From Pseudisothecium myosuroides (taxonomy: Eukaryota > Streptophyta > Bryopsida > Hypnales > Lembophyllaceae), in assembly GCA_951799445.1 (NCBI GenBank), contig OX637295.1, positions 25,110,001-25,174,000 on the forward strand: a stretch of DNA of 64,000 nucleotides, written 5' to 3'. Positions 11,021 to 20,873 of the stretch are shown here, piece after piece. Within the stretch, counting starts at the first letter, position 1, and each line of letters opens with the position of its first letter. The position numbers and the translations under genes are program-made. The notes below the pieces were generated by a model, which saw only the letters and a list, made by a program, of their open reading frames with translations, did no database searches and was not told the origin of the DNA.

Positions 11021-12001
11021 CTATGCACCGTAGTGTTTTCGTAGCAGAATCTGTAGAACCTGTTTTATCTCATTCCAATTGAAACTAGGAGCGTGCGTAA
11101 AGATATTTACCTCTGGATCTAACCCGCAAACAATGACGAATATATAGTACAAGTGCTTACAATATGTCCATGCTCCTCGCTTGCCAAGTGACTTTTGTGA
11201 CATGTCATTGAACGATGGGCAGTCGCAGCTTGGGAATTGACCAATCGTCAGCAAATACCTAGATACCTTAGAAATATTTCTAGACTGTAAAGTAACAATG
11301 CAGCCGAGAGCTGGAGGAGGAACCATTAGAATACTGCAAATCTCCCCAACAATGGACAAAGCAGAAGTGTAGTTGTTGTGATGCTTCGTTGTTGGAGCGG
11401 CAGGGTTCCTCCGAATGTTCTTCCCGTATCGCTTGGTGGGGTGATCTAAAGGATTTGGAGGAAGAGGATAGTCGCCCAGGTTTACAGAAATGCCTTCCCC
11501 AAACAACTTTCGAGGGGATAGCTATTCGCGCTCCATAAGGTTGAATCCGGCGTTTTTGAGATTCAGAATCTCTTTCCTTGTCAAGTTCGTGCCCATCTTA
11601 ACAGGCCAAACATCAGGGACGATAGGTTTAGAAACTACCCATTTTCGCCGAGTTCCATTAACATAGCGATTGATGTCATCATTGCAGAAGAAGAACTGCA
11701 TGTTCTCCAATCTGACCTTCTTGTAATTGTCCATCAATCTGGTGTAAGTTGGGGCAGCTGTACTTCGATTGTCCTGCACAATCCTTGCCACGCATTTCTT
11801 TTTTGTCTTGGCCTGCAGAGCAAAGCAAGCTTTTGCAGACGTCCTCGGGAGTCTTGCGATATGCCACTGCCGCTCATCGCAAACAGTCTCCTGAATTGAT
11901 TTGACATGCTTAGCCGGAGAGTGGGTCAATGGTGACAGTAGTGGGGGAGTAGTGCCTTCTTCTTGGCTAAGTTCGAATTCTGATTGTGGGTCCTCGGTGT
12001 C
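11021..12001 (-). pseudogene. Transposase C-terminal part with SWIM zinc finger
   Basis: On the minus strand one frame runs from about 12001 (DCAYDTEDPQ...) to a stop at 11522. A second open stretch follows at 11506-11021. The second stretch holds a clear SWIM finger: C94-D-C96 ... C116-K-H118, within SCDCPSFNDM...WTYCKHLYYI. SWIM fingers close the C-terminus of many Mutator-like (MURA/FAR1) and some other eukaryotic DDE transposases. The piece is separated from the transposase core by the capsid-like unit at ~12020-15470, and it has the same strand and order. An internal stop or an unrecognised intron separates the two stretches. Confidence 0.8.
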
Positions 12002-12019
12002 GTACGCGCAATCTAGGCG

Positions 12020-15000
12020 TAAGTATCCTTAACACCAAAATGATGATAAGATAACACGAAATATCGTCCCAGGAGATTCTAGTATGTTTCAGCAAGCTAA
12101 GGAGTTTCCGGATTGTAATCCAAACAACAAAACCCCAAGCAACACCTCTTTCTTTTCCTATTTCTTATACAATGGTTTTCCGGATCCTGACCCGGATCTA
12201 TCTCTTTCCGGTTTCCGATTTGATCCGGATTCCGGGTCTCACTTCTCGACTTCAACTGGTTTTCTATTCCCCTGTTTTACCCTCAGGGTGTCCGCATTTG
12301 ATCTTTAGAGGGGTAGGAACGCACCACTCATAGACATCTATTTCTCTGTACAAAACTTCACACAACACAATACTAACCGAGTTTTTATTGTAGGATAGAG
12401 AAGGTAATAATCCTCACAACTCCCCGGGTAGCTTGCCCGGAAAACAGATCACTCAGGATTGCATCCTTCCGCTTCTACTACAACGACAGATCAAGATAGC
12501 CGGAACTGGAAGAGATTCGTGCATCTATCTACCAGACTGATCCTATGGTTGGCAGACCTTCCGGTGAGTGGGTATTTTCCGCTGGCGGTCGCTTATCTCC
12601 GCTCAGAACCCTCCCTGGATTCCGGACTCGCATCCGCACCACTCCTTAGAACCGGATCACTGTTACGGCAGTTTAAAGGTACCACGCACAAGTCCTTACT
12701 CACAAGTCCAGTAAAGTTTCTTCACAAACTTACTCGCTCAAAACAGGTCCAACTAATTCTCAACCCGGATTCCTCCTCATCCGCCCTCTCTCACACTTTC
12801 ACCATTCATAAACGACTCAAGAAAACGCACACATAGCCAAAAATCCGAATGTCCACTTAGTGGCTCAGATTAGAGAAAAGAGAATATGAACATAAACTAA
12901 TGCACACAAAATGGGCAAGGCTGGAATGAAAGGGCAACAAGCTACCCTTCCCTTAAAACCCAAACAAAAAGCCAAAAAAAGAACACCTGAAAATCCAGGT
13001 GACCAATCAGTAACCAACCGTAATATCCGGAAAGTTCAAAGTCAACTACTCCTAAGAATCCGGAACCGGGTCCCACGCACGGAAAATCCGCTCCAGATTA
13101 AAAATCCTAAAACTGCAAATATACTAATTACTTTCCCCGCTTTGATTTCTTCGCGCTGCTACTTGGTCCTGCAGGTGGTTTCCTGCTCCCTTTCGGTAGA
13201 GTAGACTTCGTTGCAGCCCGGGTCGGAATCTTCCGTTGGATCGGCGGCAGGTCGTCATCCGAATCCGTCTCATCACCGGAAGTGAATTCCCCCTTCTCGG
13301 ACTCCTGAATCATCTCTACTCTGGTCTCCTTCTCTGGCGAATCGTCCAGCTGAATCGGTGTTGTATTTCTCTTGGGCGATGCCTTCTGCATATGAGTAAA
13401 GTCGACCGGATTGGTCCAAGCCGGATTCGACAAGGCCCCCATCCGGTGGATTAAATCGCTCCGGACGGATGTCCCGGATGCCGGAACAGAACTCCCTGCT
13501 TCTACCGGAATCGACTGGACACTCCTCGTCTGGCCGAACTTAGTGGTCTTCGTCTGGATCCGTGCTTGATCTGGAGTAGGTCTTGGGGATGCCGGTAAAC
13601 CGATCCCTGACCCCGGCTTCTGGGGCGTCTTCAACAAGTCAACGTTGGGCAGCTCCGGAAAGTGGGTGAAGTCCAAGGGCTTGTTGGGGTCGAGGTGCCC
13701 CAACAATTGCGCCATCTTCTTCAGAATACCTTCCATCCGGGCTTGGAAGTCCACCAAGATCGTTACTACCTTGGACCCGAATAAGTGGCCTATGCCACTC
13801 AGCTGATTGGTGAAGAGTCGGGATTTGACCACAGCCTCCGCGGGCTGCTCCACCAACGCGGTCAAATTGTGGACGAGTTGGAGAGCTTCCGCCTCCTTCT
13901 GCCGTGCAACTGCGGCATCCGTATCCGCCCAGTTCACCCGACCTAATAGGTCATCCCTTTCCTTCTTCAAGCTCTTGATCCGCTCGTCCTTCTCATGAAT
14001 CAGATCCGGGCTTGGTAGTTTCCGGATCTGATTTATGATATCTTCCGGCTCCACCTTCAGTTCTGCAGCAATCCCTAGGATCATATCCGACATGCCGAAA
14101 TACATGTGCTTGGCCTCCTCCATCCACTGCGTTCCGGCGTCGAAGAAGTCCGACTGCGGTTCCGGTTCCGGGGGTTGACTCGGCTCTCCCTTTTCCGGGG
14201 TCAGCTGTTCCACCCTCGAGTTCGAATTGGTCGACTTTCTTCTCTTCTCCCGCTTGTCGACCAGGTCCTGCTGCTGCAGTTCTTCTTCCTCGTCCTCGTC
14301 TTCTTCTTCTTCCTCCTCCTCTCCCTCGATTGGAGTATCCGGTGGAATTTCGTGCGTGAGGCCATACTTCACTATTTCTAATCCGGTGTTGTAAATCACC
14401 ATCTCTTCACTAGTCAGCACCTCCTGATGGTGATACAGGTGAAACAGGTACGGACTGAGAAGACTCGGCTTCCCCTTCCCTACGTGCGACACGAGCTTCT
14501 TTACTATCCCGGCTAGAACTTTCCCCCAGTGAACTACCTTATCTTCTAAAGCCCCAAAGACAGTGTTGGCCACCGTAACCGTAACTCGGGTGGGCTTTTC
14601 CGGATACATGATCGGAATCAAAAATTCCAACACTCGTTTCTGTCTAGCGTCCTTACAGTCACTCACTGGGTATCCGTCCTTAGTGATAACCGGATTACGG
14701 AACTTCCCAATCCCGTACGTCTCTACCCGAGAACCTAATCCGGATCCGTTCTTCTCAAACCCGTATACGTCAGCCCATACATCCACCGTCCATGCTCCGG
14801 GTTGGCCTCTCACAGTCAACTCGAACTGATTCGGGACTCCTGAGATCAGCTGCTCCAGCATCTCCGCGTTCTTAACATTCCACGGTCGGTGGATCAAACC
14901 TACGCACTCCATCCGGGTCAGATCTGTCTCTAACTCCTTCCGGTGTGTTGGGTCGGCGGGAATGGCCGGTCTAACTATCCGAGCTGTGACAGAAGGTCGG

Positions 15001-15470
15001 CGCGCTACCGGTTTGCTGGACTCCGCCATAGTTTACCGACACCGACTACTAAATCCGGTGCAATCGGCACCGACCTCACCCGTCTCTCCTTGTCGCGATC
15101 TCTAACTCACCACTCTTTCTCTCAGCTAAGTGCGTAAGACAATCAGCAAGGTGAAGAATGAGGAAGATTAGGTCCGGCGAGGGTTTAAGTACTAATCGAG
15201 CTGCCGACCGTTCCCCTTGGCGAACGGAGAGAGGTCCGTTCCCGTAACGGTTCCCTAGCGACGTAGGTCGGATACCTATTCCGTAGCTCGTTCCGATCCG
15301 ACCTAACTCGGATTTAAGATCCGTTCCTGTTCTCAGAAAAACCCGGTTTACAGGATCTGAAATCTCGGATTCTAACTATCGGAATCTATTCGTATCCGAA
15401 TCTAATTTCCTACTTCTTACCAAATTTTTGAAATTTTTAACTAACTCCTAACCTATTTCTATGCTATCTT
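12020..15470 (-). mobile_element. Unit 1 encoding a capsid-like protein, inserted in the transposase
   Basis: A TCCGG/CCGGAT-rich block splits the transposase between its catalytic-Glu part and its SWIM part. It contains one long ORF (13128-15029), about 1.1 kb of 3' and 0.44 kb of 5' non-coding DNA. A second diverged copy sits at ~24440-27860 in the same orientation. No long terminal repeats, terminal inverted repeats, poly-A tail or certain target duplication could be seen, so the ends are approximate and the element class is open. Confidence 0.5.
13128..15029 (-). CDS. Capsid-like / plant mobile-element protein, 633 residues
   Basis: An intact ORF. Order: a short basic N-terminus, a globular domain of roughly residues 25-225 (VRPAIPAD..., QFELTVRGQPGAW, YPEKPTRVTVTV, LSPYLFHLYHHQEVLT), a long Glu/Asp tract of about 20 residues, a Pro-rich linker, a coiled-coil stretch (ERIKSLKKERDDLLGRV...), a second folded region (VVTILVDFQARMEGIL), and a Ser/Lys-rich basic tail ending KKSKRGK. 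I do not recognise the family by name. The domain layout resembles gag-like 'putative plant transposon' proteins, with a weak match by pattern only. The 25619-27391 copy shares the HPEKPTRVT and LSPY.FHLY blocks. Nothing catalytic is visible. It lies in an inserted unit, so a mobile-element origin is inferred. Confidence 0.7.
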   Translation of the reverse strand: MAESSKPVARRPSVTARIVRPAIPADPTHRKELETDLTRMECVGLIHRPWNVKNAEMLEQLISGVPNQFELTVRGQPGAWTVDVWADVYGFEKNGSGLGSRVETYGIGKFRNPVITKDGYPVSDCKDARQKRVLEFLIPIMYPEKPTRVTVTVANTVFGALEDKVVHWGKVLAGIVKKLVSHVGKGKPSLLSPYLFHLYHHQEVLTSEEMVIYNTGLEIVKYGLTHEIPPDTPIEGEEEEEEEDEDEEEELQQQDLVDKREKRRKSTNSNSRVEQLTPEKGEPSQPPEPEPQSDFFDAGTQWMEEAKHMYFGMSDMILGIAAELKVEPEDIINQIRKLPSPDLIHEKDERIKSLKKERDDLLGRVNWADTDAAVARQKEAEALQLVHNLTALVEQPAEAVVKSRLFTNQLSGIGHLFGSKVVTILVDFQARMEGILKKMAQLLGHLDPNKPLDFTHFPELPNVDLLKTPQKPGSGIGLPASPRPTPDQARIQTKTTKFGQTRSVQSIPVEAGSSVPASGTSVRSDLIHRMGALSNPAWTNPVDFTHMQKASPKRNTTPIQLDDSPEKETRVEMIQESEKGEFTSGDETDSDDDLPPIQRKIPTRAATKSTLPKGSRKPPAGPSSSAKKSKRGK

Positions 15471-15473
15471 CCT

Positions 15474-16097
15474 TTATTCTAAGTTTCTGTGCTCCCACAC
15501 TCGGCAATGCGGATTGAGCCGTTGGGCCTTGCGCCTTGGTCGGGAGACACTGATCTTGTCAGGGCGGTGCGAGTCGAATTCTGATCCTGGAGGGAGATCT
15601 GCCTTTCGCTTCAACAAAACGAACACTTCCTCCCCTTCCAGATGCGGATCACGTGTGCAGAAGACGTCAGCACCAGGCATATTGGCGAGGGCAGCATGAA
15701 GAACCTTCGAATTTCCGGAGCGTTGAGCGGTGCGTTGGGCTGTACGAAGACGGAGTTCTTCTTTCCCCGGACCCATACTTGGCTTTCCACCCTTTAGGAA
15801 TTGGTAGTAGGCAACAACCTGCATGAATGCTCTGACCATGTCATCAACGGAAGCAACGTACAGATCATTCTCTCTTTTTCCTGACTATTGCAACCACTTG
15901 TTGTGGACCGACTCCGCCAAATTACATGAGGGCATCTCGGCCAATTCGGTTGGTGAAAGGTCCTGCACACAATCCTACATGATGAGTGTTGAAACAAGAT
16001 ACAAGACTACAAAACATTCCACGAATACGGAGGAAGAGATACAAGAACTGACACAGCGATGGAGTAGTGCCGATATCGGCATGACCATTGCATGGGG
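15474..16097 (-). pseudogene. Transposase middle part with the likely catalytic Glu
   Basis: After the solo LTR the minus strand carries CNLAESVHNKWLQ, the kind of N-x-x-E-S-x-N block that supplies the third acidic residue in Mutator-like transposases (Glu codon at 15912-15914). DLYVASVDDMVRAFMQVVAYY, a long helical Arg/Gln stretch and a HLEGEEVF segment follow. At least two in-frame stops (near the start of this part and right after KWLQ) and a stop at 15474 break it. It continues after the inserted unit as the SWIM part ending at 11021. Confidence 0.75.
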
Positions 16098-16602
16098 TGT
16101 GGGCGCAAGATTACCCACCCTTGGTAATAAAGCGAACACCGACCAGGTTCTATGCCTTTATCCACATTTTTTAATATATGGGGGTGATGTGAGCGCGGTC
16201 CACTGTGCCTTCTAAGCAATGGATCTTTTTTGCTAACGTTTCCTAAGTTTCGTGGATGGCAGCGAATAATTAGTAATGCATGTAGTAACTCACAAGTTAA
16301 CTGCAATGTTCCGAGTGTTGGTGAAACCCTAACTCCCTAACTATCTATCCTATGTCGAGGGTCGACTGAGTAGTGGTTGCCATTTATAACGTCCCTAACT
16401 ACGTAAAAAGAGGAACCCTTATGTTCCTTCCATGAACCCCTAAGACTATCTTGGGTTTCTAAGACTCCACCTAGAAGTTCTACTTTTTAAAGCTACCCCT
16501 ACAGTTCCAACTTCGGAATGTGACTCTAGATTTACTTCTTTAACTTGGTTCTTGACTACTGACTTGTGCTCGGTGTTTTGACTTTAATTCTAGGTTTCTA
16601 TT

Positions 16603-16886
16603 CCTAAATTAACTCTAAGATTTACCCTTGAATTTTAACTCTATGTTTTAACTTTTAACTCTAAGTTTTTACTCCTAAATTAACTCTAAGATTTACCCTT
16701 GAATTCTAACTCTATGTTTTAACTTTTAACTCTAAGTTTTTACTCCTAAATTAACTCTAAGATTTACCCTTGAATTTTAACTCTAGGTTTTAACTTTTAA
16801 CTCTAAGGTTTTACTCCTAAATTAACTCTAAGATTCACCCTTGAAATTTAATCTTAACTTTTTACTTTTTACTTTTTACTTTCTAT
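16603..16886 (+). repeat. 71-bp tandem repeat in LTR copy 2
   Basis: CCTAAATTAACTCTAAGAT begins at 16603, 16674, 16745 and 16816, so the period is exactly 71 bp over three full units plus a partial one. In copy 1 the same zone is scrambled. Confidence 0.85.
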
Positions 16887-18803
16887 TTCCAACTTTAACC
16901 CTATCGTTTTAATCCTAGATGAACTCTAAATGTTACTCCAAGTTTTGACTTCTATTTTTCTTCCCTATTCCTAGCTCAAAAATCTACTTCCTAAGTTGAT
17001 TTTCAATTCTACTGTTGACCTCTACTTCCTACTTTAGTTTTTGACTCCCTAAAGTTAGCTCCAAATTTTGACCTCAGAAGTTCATCTTTTAAAAAGTAAA
17101 AGTGTAAATTGATTCTAATTCTAACTGCTAATTAATCCCTAATTTTAATCCTAAATTCTCCTTCTAATTTAAACCTAATTTTCGTCCATGGTTCTTTTTG
17201 GATGAAATTTTATTCAAAATTCCTCCGTCCTGCCCCCTATTGCTTAACTTAGCCTAACGCGGTCAGTTTACGGTCAAATCTTAATTATAAGCTGTTTTCG
17301 GAAACCTCTCTTCCTAATCTACCAACTTTTGAATCTAAACTTCTAATCTACACTAATCTCGGATGCTAATCACGCTCTATGGGCAGATTAGGAAAATAAA
17401 TGCTAATTAGGGAGAAACATCAAAGATTAAATCAAAAACTCACCTCTTCACTACCGGTGTCGGAAATGACTTCGTCCACGTCCACGTGTACATCCTCACG
17501 CTCCATGATAGTCTTTGGCTTTGTTTTGAATTTTTTCCAAGCTCACCGCTTATTGAGAAAATATTACAATTTTTGATGATCTAAACTCCCTCTTTCCCTT
17601 CCTTCTTTCTTTTCTTTATTCCTCTTTCTTCTACACTAGCACTATTCCACCTAAGCTTTTATGAGTCTTACACTATGGTTTCAAACTACGAGAAGGGTTT
17701 AAATGTTCTTCCTACCCTCTTACGCAACCTTGCTTTGTGTCATCCTAATCCTCCTCCCAACGGTTGCAAGGAGTTCTTCTAGATTTCCTACCTAATCTCC
17801 TAGCTAGGCACTATTCATCGTCTCTCTCCCTTCCACTCCTATAACACATCTTTCTCCCTAATTTCCTTCCATTGTGTGTAGGTGTGAGTGGTGATGCAGG
17901 TTGAACCGGATGTTTTTGTGCAGGTGGCGCGTGGAAAGGCAACCTCTATTTCTCCCTCCTCCCTTTTGTATTTTTAGCCCTAGTCCTACTTCAACCCCTC
18001 TTAGCACAAAATTAGTCCAACATGCTTTTGGTTTGGTTTGCCTTTGTTTGTGTTCGGGTTTGGGGAGAACCAAAAATAATAAAAAAAACCGAGAGAATCT
18101 AAAATTTGGGGAGGAGCCCGAATGGCCCCAGCCTCCCCTGCTGGACTGAGAGCTGCTGTACCGAGAGAGCTGCTGTATCGGAGAGCTGCTGTACCGGGAG
18201 AGCTGCTGGCCCTCCGGCTGGCTGGCCTTCCCGGCTGGCTGGGGGGTTGGCCAAAATTTTTTAATTAATTTATTTTTTTTTCGGTTATGGTTGCTGGTTC
18301 TGCTTGTTGGCTGGCTCGTTTGCTGGTCTGATGTTGGCTGGCTCGTTATGCTGGTCTGATGTTGGCTGGCTCATATGCTGGTTCTGGAACTCGATTTCTG
18401 ACTAAGGCTAAAAGACTAGAATTTTGGCTAAGGCTGAAATAAAAAGACTAGATTCTTGCTAACCTAGGGGGGGATAGAACTTTGGGGGGTGCTAGATCTA
18501 CTAAGATTTTTGGGATACAACTAACTAAATAAAACTTTGGGGAACCACTAAACTCTCTTAAACTTTGGGAAATGACTAAACTTTACTAAGTGCAAAGGAA
18601 CCTACATATCTTGGAAGCTAAACTCTGGAGGTTTCCACAAAGGTCTTGGAAACTAGACTTTGGATCTAAACACGGGGGAGGTGCAAAGCTTCGCCGTGAA
18701 ATTGGTTTTAACACCAACTTTAGGACTTCTAGACTCCCCGGGGGTTCAAAGCTCCGCCGTCTACACTTTTAACATACGCTTTAGGACTTCTACTTTATTA
18801 CTA

Positions 18804-19140
18804 GTTCAAAGCTTCGCCGTTTCCAAGGGGGGTCCACACACTGAGAGAGACTTTAGAAGAGGGAAAAGCTAAACTTTTAAGGAAAAACAACCACACGTGC
18901 GTTCAAAGCTTCGCCGTCCCGGAGGGGGGTCCACACAGTGAGAGAGACTTTAGAAGAGGGAAAAGCTAAACTTTTAAAGAAAACAACCACACGTGAGTTC
19001 AAAGCTTTGCCGTCCCTGAGGGGGGTCCACACAGTGAGAGAGACTTTAGAAGAGGGAAAAGCTAAACTTTTAAAGAAAACAACCACACGTGAGTTCAAAG
19101 CTTCGCCGTCCCGGAGGGGGGTCCACTCAACAAGGAGAAG
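18804..19140 (+). repeat. 96-bp tandem repeat with AAAGCTTCGCCG core in LTR copy 2
   Basis: GTTCAAAGCTTCGCCG (one T variant) begins at 18804, 18901, 18997 and 19093. Each is followed by a G tract, GTCCACAC and an A-rich CTAAACTTTTAA segment. The period of 96-97 bp is a multiple of three, which creates long but meaningless ORFs on both strands. It lies about 500-800 bp upstream of the TATA box, so an enhancer-like U3 role is possible. Confidence 0.85.
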
Positions 19141-19572
19141 GTTAGATGAGGTTGTAAGGAAAAACACAAAGAGAAACACACAAGTTAGACCACGAAAAAC
19201 ACAAAGCTCACACGCTAAAGGCCCCCCAAAGCGGCATCGCCAAGGTACAGTGGGGGGTGACTTTAGAATTAGTGCAAGATACAAAAAAAAAGGACTCTTA
19301 AACTTCACAAGTTAGATCACAACACGTACAAGAGGGAGAGAGAGGCTCTCCACTCACAACAAAGTACCAAAAACTTCACAAAAGAGTACACAAAACAAGG
19401 TAGAAGGACCCCCAAGGACCTTCAAAGCTTGAAAATAAGCAACAATGGAGCCAAAAGTGCTCCGAAAACACCGTAGAGGTTTTTGGCTTCAAACGCCAAA
19501 ATATCCAAAATAACTTGGACCCACGGACCCAAAACAAGAATTGGGGGTGTTCTAGAGAGAGAAATGGGGCCC

Positions 19573-19581
19573 TTATATAGG
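19573..19581 (+). promoter_or_regulatory. TATA box in LTR copy 2
   Basis: TTATATAGG within a block conserved with copy 1. It sets the LTR orientation as plus. Confidence 0.6.
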
Positions 19582-19989
19582 TTTCCAAGGGCTCACCCCT
19601 CCCTCTAGAGTTCTAAGGTAACCTTATCAACGGGGATTTTCATCCTCATCCTCAAAGATTTTCATCCTACATCCTAAATTTCTACTTCTACCATCTAGGC
19701 TGGACCAACATCCTAACTTTTGGAGATTAACTCCAATCGCCAAACGGATTGCGCCGTTGGATCCAGATCGCCGTGTTTAGTCCTAAACCCCCCTCACCCC
19801 GTACCGAGGCCAAAAACCCATCGTAGGCTAATTTAGTTTAAAAACCAAATCGTGCTAAAATCTTAGATCTTGGGGGTCTCCTATTTTGAGAAATGTGAAT
19901 AGCCTAGGGTCTCCGGTAGGTGCGAGAGAGTCGGGAAGGATTTTTGGTTGACTTCGTTTCGCCATCGTATGGTCCCGGAATGCCGGTCA

Positions 19990-20012
19990 ACGTGGCGGGG
20001 ACCCCGCCACGT
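19990..20012. promoter_or_regulatory. Perfect GC-rich palindrome, LTR copy 2
   Basis: Identical to the palindrome at 6559-6581: eleven-base arms around one A, followed by a G-box-like CCACGTGG. Confidence 0.6.
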
Positions 20013-20873
20013 GGTTAATTCCCGAGGAATCTCGCTGGTTCAGGTACTTGTCGCTATCAGAATGTCGTGAAACTTCACGGAGCGCATTATTAACATAAAA
20101 CAAGCTAGTCTAATTTTTAGTGAGATTTTATTGTAACCTGGGTAATTTTCATGAAATTCCCGTTGGAGGTTAGGAGGGTTGACCACCCGGAAAAAAGTTC
20201 TTTTGCAAGTCGGAAGATGCCGGGATTTTTCATGTGACCTCTCAGGGAGTCGCATGAAAGACGTGCGGATGTATTTCCGTACCTGGCACGATTGGTCAAT
20301 GGAGATTAAAACTGGACATCTCCTCGAATTAGCAATGGTGCGGGAATCTTCTGCAGATGGAAGAATCTTGGCGAACCGATTTCGCCGTTGGACTCCTGGC
20401 ATGGGATTCACCCTAGAACACCATCCTTGGGCTGTAGATTCCTCCACGGGCCCGGTCTTGCGTGAGTGGCTCCTGCATGCTAACAATCGGGATTTTGGGA
20501 ATTCGTCGATCTAATGGGGAATTCTAAATCTAACTCTAGGACCCGACCTAATGGCCTCGCTGTGGATCCCTCGGACCGACCTAGCCATGAATCGCCACAT
20601 TCATGGTGGGATTTAGCCTTTTTGGGGCTGTGTGACTCGAATCCTCTAAATCTAACCTTTTCGTTATTTCTATACTATTTTTAGGCAAGGTTTGGGGGAT
20701 TTTAAGTAAAAAACACAAATCTAGACCAAATACTATAATGGGTATGACACAACCCTATTTCGGTTCTACACTCTTTTTATGGATTTTTCTATACTTTTAT
20801 CAACTTTAAATTGCAAATTTCCAAAAAAATAATTCTACGAGTCCCAAGTGACAAATTGGGAGCTCACATGGGG

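Larger units (their letters stand above)
16098..20868 (+). mobile_element. Giant solo LTR, copy 2 (4.8 kb) with perfect 5-bp target duplication
   Basis: Starts TGTGGGCGC and ends GCTCACA, flanked by TGGGG on both sides (16093-16097 and 20869-20873). The interrupted sequence is the DNA transposon's transposase. Compared with copy 1 the first ~340 bp and the last ~1.3 kb are nearly identical. The centre differs by tandem-repeat number. A TATA box (TTATATAGG) is at 19573. Both copies have their own target duplications, so they are two separate insertions and not the two LTRs of one element. Confidence 0.88.

Noticed and set aside
18877..19315. 143-codon minus and 125-codon plus ORFs with internal repeats
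   Set aside because: They arise from the 96-bp tandem array, whose period is divisible by three. There is no independent coding sign.
2620..20868. Reading the two 4.8-kb repeats as the 5' and 3' LTRs of one 18-kb element
   Set aside because: Each copy has its own flanking 5-bp duplication (ggtga/agtga and tgggg/tgggg), and the interrupted copia gag and transposase continue across their own insertions. The 7438-16097 interval holds unrelated DNA.
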